Origin: Micrasema longulum
Taxonomy: Eukaryota; Arthropoda; Insecta; Trichoptera; Brachycentridae
Reading direction: 5' to 3'
Length of the DNA stretch: 64,000 nt
Assembly: GCA_022494885.1 (NCBI GenBank)
Contig: JAGVSM010002987.1
Coordinates: 1 to 64,000 of the forward strand
In this document: positions 57,201 through 64,000 of the stretch, piece after piece
Numbering within the stretch: position 1 is the first letter of the stretch
Layout of the letters: every line of letters starts with the position of its first letter
The notes under the pieces: model-generated
What the model was told of the DNA's origin: nothing
What the model saw: the letters and a program-made list of their open reading frames with translations, nothing else
The model's database searches: none
Program-made: the position numbers and the translations under genes

Positions 57201-57984
57201 GGAAATATTCTCGAGAAAGTACTTTTACTTTAAATAAATATATCAACTGTAGGTGCATTATATTTTCATTGAGTTTTGGTTTTGTAATGCTTCACCATGC
57301 ATAATAATAAAATGCTCTGTAAAGAATTAAAATGATGATTATTGCCGGTTCTTGCGTTACGAGCGGCAGTCGGAGGTCGAAGTTCAGCAACCGAGTAATA
57401 CAAAACAATTATTTTAAGACAGTACACTGTGCGATGTATACGTATACCATCGGCGTCGACTTAAAGTGAAAAGAGTGTAACTTTGATATTCTTTTATTTA
57501 AACTAAAATAATCTACGGAAATGCTCCCATTAAAATATTTTTTTAAAAAACATAAAAATATATCAGGCACAAGAGAGAGGCGAATGCTCAAAACATGGCT
57601 TTTGGAACGTGTTTTTCTTTATTTTGTTTTTATTTTTGATCGAATTTTTTTGATATATTTGTTTTTTATTTTGTTATTTTTTATCTTGAACGTAATTTTG
57701 ATATGTATATGTCACCGCCAAACAGTTAAAAATGCCGACATTCAACTGAATGGCTAGGCCGTTTGCTGAATGAATTAATATATCTTAACGTTCAACGTGT
57801 TAGCTGGTTGAAAGCAAGGCCTTTGATAAAGGCCGAACCAAAAGCCGCCGGGTTGGGTTAAGGATAGGTTATGTTAATTAATAAAAAAATAAAATTTTAA
57901 TTTTTGATCTAAGTTAAGGATTGATTGTTAAGTTAAATCAAGGATAAATTTGAGTAAAAAAAATATTTATTCTATAAAACCTAA

Positions 57985-58395
57985 CCACGGCGTCGAAACG
58001 TGGACACTCACCCAAAACATTTTAAAAAAGATCGAAGCCTTTGAAATGTGATGCTACAGGAGGATATTAAAAATCTGCTGGGTGGATAGAGTCTTCCTCC
58101 GACGGGTGGAAAAAGATAAAGAGGTACTGAAGACCATAAAGAAAAGAAAACCTAATTACTATGGGCATGTAATGAGAGGCGAAAAACATAAAATTTTACA
58201 AGTCATTCTACAGGCAAGGATTGAAGAAAGACGCAGTGCCGATAGAAGGCATCTCTTGGCTGAAGAACTTGCGTGACTGGTTCCATTGCAATAATCTGTC
58301 CTTGTTCAGGGCAGCTGCTAATAAATAAAAAATCGCAACGATGATTTCCAACCTCCATCGGGGAGAGGAACCATAAGAAGAAGAAGAAGAAACCT
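57985..58395 (+). mobile_element. Endonuclease/reverse-transcriptase LINE, C-terminal pseudogene
   Basis: Plus-strand frames read VETWTLTQNILKKIEAFEM, an in-frame stop where Trp is usual, CYRRILKICWVDRVFLRRV, then LKTIKKRKPNYYGHVMRGEK and ILQARIEERRSADRRHLL. This is the C-terminal segment downstream of the RT domain in a widespread arthropod LINE type. It ends in AGAAGAAGAAGAAG. Stops and frameshifts show it is dead. Confidence 0.75.
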
Positions 58396-58399
58396 AACC

Positions 58400-60350
58400 A
58401 CCCAGTTGAGTGGCTTATTTATCTATTTGGCGGCGACATGCATAAATATTCAAAATTATATTTTTTTATCTTTAAGGAATTAATGTACTAATAATAAGAT
58501 TATAGTTGCTTTAATAAAATTTAGTGAGATGCTCTTTTTTGTAAAATAATTATTAATGTTTCTAAATATTTATTTATTTCGAAACGAGCTTTGGTCCCGT
58601 GATAGTATCGTGGACTCTAATTAGAAATCGTTGATAAGATTCTCCGCATGTTTTTTATTTTCTAACACACTTATTTAGGACTCCTAAAAAACCCTACTCT
58701 TCTCCAGCACAATTTTCATTTTTCAATAGGGAATTATTTCAAACTCGTTGAAAATGGCACCCTACATAGTCAAAATATTTGGAAAAATATATTTTGTTCC
58801 GAAAACACATACTTTCGGCGGAAATTTGAAATCGTTTTAAAGTTTTGTTAATGTATTAATATTTGTTACGTTATAAAATATATTGCTAAAAAAAAAATAT
58901 TTACCAGGTGCCCGAGATTTCAATTATTAACTAAGGCTAGAAAGCCCCAATTTTCTACTAAGGGCGACGAGGTACCTTCTAGTTCATATGAATATATTCA
59001 CAAAAATAAGAAATTGCTTTTTTTCCCTCCTTTTGAACAATTTACGATATTTGTCCTTAACATCATTTAGAATTTCCTTTAACGATATTTTTTCAAATTC
59101 CTTACAAAATCAATCGAGCAAAAACATATGATTTTTTAAAAAAATCTTTATCAAATTAAAAGCGATTCTGAAATAAAATCAAAAAGCAAACTTATTCTCA
59201 TCATAATTGGTCGCAAATAGTGTTTAGAGCAGTACATTAAAAAACCAAAATCAACGTTTAGAATTAATTATCAATAGTTCGCTAAATATTGGATAAAGAA
59301 ATACTATTTGCCTTTCGCATCAGGTAGCAGTCGAAGAAATTATGAAAAAAATAATTTGGCATGAACATCGCTGTTCTTCCAATGAAGTTATTTGATTTTT
59401 GTTTTCAGTTAATGATGCGTTTCTCACAGTAATAGTATACAGTAGTAGAATACTTTCGCATACATACAAAGTTATTTTGTGTGAATGAAATGCACTTTGC
59501 ATCTCCAAGAAAAGTTGCTTCACAGCAGCTTTCGCAGAAGAGATCGAACCTTTTATTTATTTACTTTATTTATTATTTAAACAATAAACAATATAAACGA
59601 TATTGGCATAATAATCTCAATTTGTTATGTTTACATATTGCTCATTAATTACATGTAGTCACAACATGCACAAATAAGTCAAAAAAAGTTTTTTTATTTT
59701 TTTATTGACTAGGTTAGTTGAGTAACTGATTTAAATATTTGGCGGCGACATGTATATATTTTCTAATGTTTTTATACACTACACTTTTTAATGTGTTAAT
59801 TTTAAAGAAGTTTTTGCAAAAATACGCAATAAGAATGTTTTTAACGTCAAACACATTTTTCGCTTATTATTTCTATCATTTTTCATTGTTTTTTTTGCAC
59901 CACAGCAGTCCACAAACTTATTTTTTTTGCAATTTTCTACTACTGATATTTTTTAACAGAAATTGTTGATAAAATAGAAATTTTAGCATTTACAGAACTT
60001 GTAATCTGTCAACGGATTGGTAAGTGATCACTTTTCACACTTTAACAAATTCGCAAACCATATTATGGATACAAACCATTCGTTTCATTCACACAAAATT
60101 AAACTTTTGCGTACGGTCATAAATAAAGGGATCATAATGAACAATTTAGAAAATATTGAAATATTAAAAAAAAAAAAATTCAGAGAAAACTTTAATTAAT
60201 ATTATTATATTTCAAAATGCATCACCCCTGCTATCAATATTCCCCATAATTAGGACAACCCCACTCCCTCCACCTCACATTGCCTTCCCCCTACCGACCG
60301 ACCCTATCAGTACCGCAAAATTAATTTGTGTGTGTATTTTAGTTTAGTTT
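58400..60350. other. Intron, AT-rich, nothing coding recognised
   Basis: A SINE-B 3' fragment is likely at about 58740-58800 (AACTCGTTGAAAATGGCACC). An AT-rich LINE-tail-like tract is at 59550-59600. The rest is unassigned. Confidence 0.35.
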
Positions 60351-60353
60351 ATA

Positions 60354-60403
60354 TTTACACCTGAGGATGGGTAATACTGATTACCCGAAACTAGTCGTGG
60401 TTT
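60354..60403 (+). ncRNA. Hammerhead-like motif, family 3
   Basis: CAC, CUGAGGA, U, helix II GGGUAA-UACUGA-UUACCC (6 bp, perfect), GAAA, then ACUAGUC with a palindromic ACUAGU and a GUC triplet, then GUG. Both catalytic boxes match consensus. The visible helix I is only 3 bp (CAC/GUG) and there is one extra U after the first box. It lies about 160 bp upstream of a LINE C-terminus. Confidence 0.5.
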
Positions 60404-60559
60404 AATGTATAAAACTCTAGTGTGGTCAATTTTCAAGTGTTTTATTTGAAATAAATTCAACATTTTCGCCTAAAGATAGATGACTTGTATATTTATGTAT
60501 GGCATTTTTCGATTTTCTTTATACTTTTTACCATATGCTCGATGTGAATAGTATATTAT

Positions 60560-60960
60560 AGTATATTCACAGTAGTTGCCACTCGATTGTGGAATAATCT
60601 ACCCACTAATGTTAGCGACGCCCCTTCTTTATTTACATTTAAGTCAATATTGAAATGTCACTATCTAAATATTTAAATTGTTACTTTATCCTTCTTCTTT
60701 CCTTCCCATCCCCTCTCCTCTCTTCATAGTATAGTGTTATTTTTTTTTTATATGTATGTATTTTTTTGTTAATCTTTGCTTTTAATGTTTGTATAAAATT
60801 GTAAGATTCAATATGTCCATGTATTTATAATTTTCTTAAACTGAACGGTTTGGGTAGGTAGGAAGAAATTGCCTTAAGGCAATATGCCCGCCCTTTTATG
60901 TATATTTATTGTATATGTATATAAAGTGTCAAATAAATAATAAATAAATATATTCCTATG
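60560..60960 (+). mobile_element. Non-LTR retrotransposon ORF2 C-terminus and complete 3' UTR
   Basis: The plus strand encodes VVATRLWNNLPTNVSDAPSL followed by FTFKSILKCHYLNI and a stop. This is the standard C-terminal tail of CR1/jockey-like ORF2 proteins. The 3' UTR contains TTTTCTTAAACTGAACGGTT, the palindrome ATTGCCTTAAGGCAAT and ATGCCCGCCC, and ends in an (AATAAATA) tail near 60950. It is the reference copy for the fragments at 28.2, 55.9 and 63 kb. Confidence 0.75.
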
Positions 60961-61054
60961 CGTCTTATATTTTCGACCGGTTGTAAATTATTCGATTATA
61001 GAAATTATGATTATAGTTGTAGAACTGAGAACCTCAAACCTCTGATTCATTTTC

Positions 61055-61165
61055 TAAAAGTCGTAAATAACCGAGCTAGGAAATAGGCATCAATTTAGGA
61101 TTCAGCGGTGTTCTGCCCTCGGACCTTTGATCCCCGGCTCCGTGACACTACCATGGAACGTTAAA
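61055..61165 (-). repeat. tRNA-derived SINE, family B, degraded
   Basis: TAAAAGTCGTAAATAACC body and GGACCTTTGATCCCCGGCTC, CGTGACACTACCATGGAAC head remnants on the plus strand. The B box is not recognisable. Confidence 0.4.
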
Positions 61166-61199
61166 CTGGAACATCCTAGTGATATTTATTTTAGAAATG

Positions 61200-61800
61200 T
61201 AAGTTAACTACTACTACTACCATTACGCACATTTCCCCGCAGGGGTAGGCATAGAGAATGGACCGCCACACACGTCTATCCTGGCAAATATTCCTAGCTT
61301 TTTCCACATGCATACATCTTGTCGTACATGCCCTTCGGTTCTGTCTGCTTTCAACATGACCAGACTTACAATTTTGGTTTATCTGATCATGCCACGTCTT
61401 CCTTGGTCGTCCGTTTCCAGATTACCGTTTATTTTCGTCATATTTACTTGTTTTACTATTATTTCGTCGACTATTCGTTCTACGTCACCAAACCATCTCA
61501 AAGATCCTTTATTTATCTTATCAATTATATTTGACTCAGATTTACACTCTAGCCTGATTTCATCATTCGTAACCCTGTCATACATTGATTTTCCACACAT
61601 TCGACTAAGAGATCGCATTTCAACCGCGTTCACTCGGTTTTCATCCTTTCTCTGCCAGTTCCATGTTTCACTTACATACACAAGTGTTGGGACTAAAACT
61701 CCGTAGTGCACTGCCAGTTAAGTTTCGATTGACATATTTTTATTAGCAATTACTGTGCTTAGTGCTCCTTTCATTTCGTTGCCCGCATTCACTCTCCTTT
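61200..61800 (-). mobile_element. RTE-like LINE, C-terminal fragment
   Basis: The minus-strand frame 61711-61379 reads YGVLVPTLVYVSETWNWQRK, AVEMRSLSRMCGKSMYDRVT, IRLECKSESNIIDKINKGSL and RWFGDVERIVDEIIVKQVNM. These are the YGSETW, EMR.L.R..G, DRVTN and LRWFGHVERM motifs that follow the RT in many arthropod LINEs. The 3' end carries CVAVHSLCLPLRGNVRNGSS-like sequence and a GTAGTAGTAGT tail at about 61205. The RT catalytic domain is absent. Confidence 0.75.
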
Positions 61801-61845
61801 CAACATTAAATTATTATTTGTATATAACCACTTACCAACTTTTCT

Positions 61846-61889
61846 ACGTCTACTGGTTTCGAGACGTACCCGTCTCTTCGTCGGGACAC
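61846..61889 (-). ncRNA. Hammerhead-like motif, family 1
   Basis: Minus strand: GUGUC, CCGACGA, A, GAGACG-GGUA-CGUCUC (helix II, perfect 6 bp), GAAA, CCAGUA, GACGU. Helix I pairs with two wobbles. The first box has U4 changed to C, which would be expected to disable it. Downstream AAAAGTTGGTAAGTGGTTAT is shared with the 2806 copy. Confidence 0.45.
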
Positions 61890-62090
61890 TTATTACACTA
61901 ACGTGCAAATCTTCAGCATTTGATGTTCTATTGTAATGGTCACCCTAAATCTGGTAAATCCATACCCCTTCTTTCCTCCCATCCAATGGTTTCCATTATT
62001 CCTACAACAGGATTTAACATTTTCAAAATTATAATCAATGAACATTGGTGTTAGCTTCTAGTTTACTATCAGCACGTGGTTTTATGTATT

Positions 62091-62268
62091 GGCGGCCTCC
62101 GTGGTGTAGTGGTTAAGACACTTGACTCACGCACCGAAGGTTCCGGGTTCGATTCCCGGTGAGAACACAAAAATTAAAAATGTGATTTTTCTCAAGCCAG
62201 GGTGTTCTGTGATGTAATTCACCACTGTCATTGGGCCTCCTGGCCTGTTGTGGTGCAAAAAAAAAAAC
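62091..62268 (+). repeat. tRNA-derived SINE, family A
   Basis: A near-identical second copy of the 14384 element: CCTCCGTGGTGTAGTGGTTA, TTGACTCACGCACCGAAGGT, GGGTTCGATTCCCGGTGAGA and the TGGCCTGTTGTGGTGC body with an A run. Intact A and B boxes suggest a relatively young family. Confidence 0.85.
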
Positions 62269-62944
62269 TACCATGGTGAAGTTGTATAGTCTAATTTGCA
62301 TTTTAGTGTAATAATTAGTGTCTTGACAAAACCGGTCGATATAGAATAGTAGGTAAGTAGTCGGGTACAAATATTTACTAATATTTATTGAAACATTTGA
62401 CTACACAGTTAATGCTTTAAATATTGATGATATTTTTTTTCCATTCGTTACAATGACTTTTTTCAACGCGCTTCCGGTCGATTGTGAATCCGACTTTATG
62501 TTACAATAAAAGTACCTTGTTGTTAAAACGCGACGAACCGCTCACTCGTAATTCGTAATATAATGAGAGGAAAAGAGAAAAGCATAGAAAACAAAGAGAG
62601 GCAAATATACGTAGGGGAGATGCAATGGAATTTATGCACCAATACATAAATTGTTTAAATTCTCCGTGTAATTCTTCTGAACCGGAAGTAGTGATCTGGG
62701 ACGTATTCAAATTTAAAAAATCAGTTTCCATATTGCACCGCACAGCAAAAAGTATAAAATTATACAGTTAAATGTTTTACGATACAAACGATTCCTAGAG
62801 ATAATAATGTATGCTGTAGGTACAAAATCATTTAACCATAGGAAATGCAACACGCATTGTTAAAATTATTGTATTTATTTCTTTCGTAACGCATGCTTGA
62901 AGCCATTTTTTGCCAACGGTTACACCCACTTATATCAGAATCGC

Positions 62945-63780
62945 CCCGTCTTTATTTACTTTCTAAATTTTTTTCTTTTTTTTTCTTTTTCCTCTTTTCT
63001 TCCCATCCCCCTTATATCTTTAAAGTAAAGTGTACACTTTCACAAATATTTTAAATTTATTCAAATTTTTGTACACAAGGACTGGATTCAACTCCCTGAG
63101 AAGCTGTTTGTATTAACATATTACAACAGAGATAAAGAACAGATGAAGAAAACCAGCTAATGTCTGGTTTAAGTGGCCACTTTACACACCAGGTCTTAAG
63201 CCGTGTATATGCCTTGACTTCTATATTACATTATCTAAAATGTTCTTCATCTCTGTTGTAATAAGTAAGTACAAACAGCTGCTCAAGGAGTTGAATCCAG
63301 TCCTTGTCTACAAAAATTTGGACAAACTCAAAATATTGTTGATAAATCAACCTGGTCCATGAAGAAGTATAAAAATTAAAGAAAAAAAAATTTTCAGGCG
63401 TTGCCTATGTGAAATAATTCAATTAGATGAATCTCACCCGTTTAAATAAAGGTTTCAGCTCTTTAACTTCTCAAACATCAACAGATGAATGAATTGAAGG
63501 AATATAGATGTTCAAATATGGGCAGAATAGTAAATGTTACACAGTTTATAAAGTGGCCACTTAAACCAGCCAATGACAGGTCATAAGCCCTGTAGATGCC
63601 TAGACTTCTATATTACATTCTTTAAAATGTTCTTCATCTCTGTTGTACATTTTCAGTTTATTTTGTTTCAAATTTTGTATAGAATTTAAAGTTTCTGTGT
63701 TAATATACCTAGAATATGTCTATATACTTCTTATTTTCTAAAACTAAACGGTTTGGAAGGTAGAAAGAAGTTTTTTTTAA
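62945..63780 (+). mobile_element. LINE 3' end split by a family D foldback
   Basis: The LINE part is visible at 62945-63055 (CGTCTTTATTTACTTTC, TCTTTTCTTCCCATCCCCCT). It resumes at about 63655-63775 (GAATATGTCTATATACTTCT, TAAACGGTTTGGAAGGTAGA), both matching the 60.6-kb copy. The intervening 600 bp are family D. Confidence 0.6.
63056..63650. repeat. Family D foldback inserted in a LINE
   Basis: ACACAAGGACTGGATTCAAC and GTATTAACATATTACAACAG on the left mirror CTCTGTTGTAATAAGTAAGT and GAGTTGAATCCAGTCCTTGT near 63250-63310. A full-length body then follows to 63650. No ORF. Confidence 0.65.
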
Positions 63781-64000
63781 TGGATTTATTCCACAGAAAA
63801 AGTCAACAATTATTATAAAATAACAAAAAAGATACGGCTTAGAGACAGACCAGCGAAATTTCTGAATAAAAATCATGCATATTAAAATTTGGTATAACAA
63901 AGGTAATGCAATATTCCCACTCTCATATGTATTTAAAATGTATTCATATCAAAAAAAATGTTAAATAAAGCAATTAATATTGAAACACGTCAGTTTTAAT

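Larger units (their letters stand above)
49502..64000 (+). other. CAP: CAP intron after the SoHo exon, at least 14.5 kb, open at the window end
   Basis: Starts with GTCAGT. No acceptor with a continuing CAP reading frame (expected phase 0, ELQ-like continuation) was recognised before 64000. It is filled with the repeats listed separately. Confidence 0.6.

Noticed and set aside
1..64000. CRISPR arrays, bacterial operons or phage genes
   Set aside because: Composition, spliced exons, SINEs and LINEs all point to an animal genome. No spaced identical repeats were seen.

Overview
This is a 64 kb piece of an AT-rich animal nuclear genome, almost certainly an insect. Exons are short or very large with canonical GT-AG borders. 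Introns are tens of kilobases long and packed with degraded retroelements and tRNA-derived SINEs. I cannot settle the order from sequence alone.

One gene explains essentially all the convincing coding sequence. It is a plus-strand CAP/SORBS family gene (Cbl-associated protein; sorbin and SH3 domain proteins), entered in mid-gene and left before its SH3 exons. The main chain is exon 4642-4730 (phase 0 in, phase 2 out), exon 5967-6160 (phase 2 in, phase 1 out), a giant exon 8390-13483 (phase 1 in and out, about 1,698 codons), a 60-nt exon 13813-13872 (phase 1/1), and the SoHo-domain exon 49341-49501 (phase 1 in, phase 0 out). The giant exon and the 60-nt exon are both phase-symmetric, so either can be skipped without a frame change. 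Two candidate alternative first exons lie in the 35 kb intron before the SoHo exon (26188-26455 and 29752-29791). Both end in phase 1 and would give short isoforms that start just ahead of the SoHo domain. A possible THAP-type first exon at 31514-31590 may belong to a separate nested gene.

The rest is intron. 1-4641: LINE 3' ends and a pair of hammerhead-like elements in inverted orientation. 13.9-26 kb: SINEs, a long hairpin, foldback repeats and LINE remnants. 26-32 kb: candidate alternative promoters plus a nested retroposon insertion. 32-49 kb: mostly unique AT-rich sequence, a diverged tandem repeat, an R1/I-like non-LTR remnant and a CpG-rich patch just before the SoHo exon. 49.5-64 kb: dense nested repeats, including a 560-bp foldback retroposon with an exact 13-bp target duplication.

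The most unusual signal is a set of small motifs with the layout of type I hammerhead ribozymes: CUGANGA, helix II, GAAA, a very short palindromic helix III and a cleavage triplet, with matching helix I strands. At least three sequence families are present, several inside retroelement debris, as expected for Penelope-like elements or retrozymes. Most carry one extra base after the CUGANGA box. None has been tested, and covariance-model searches are needed.
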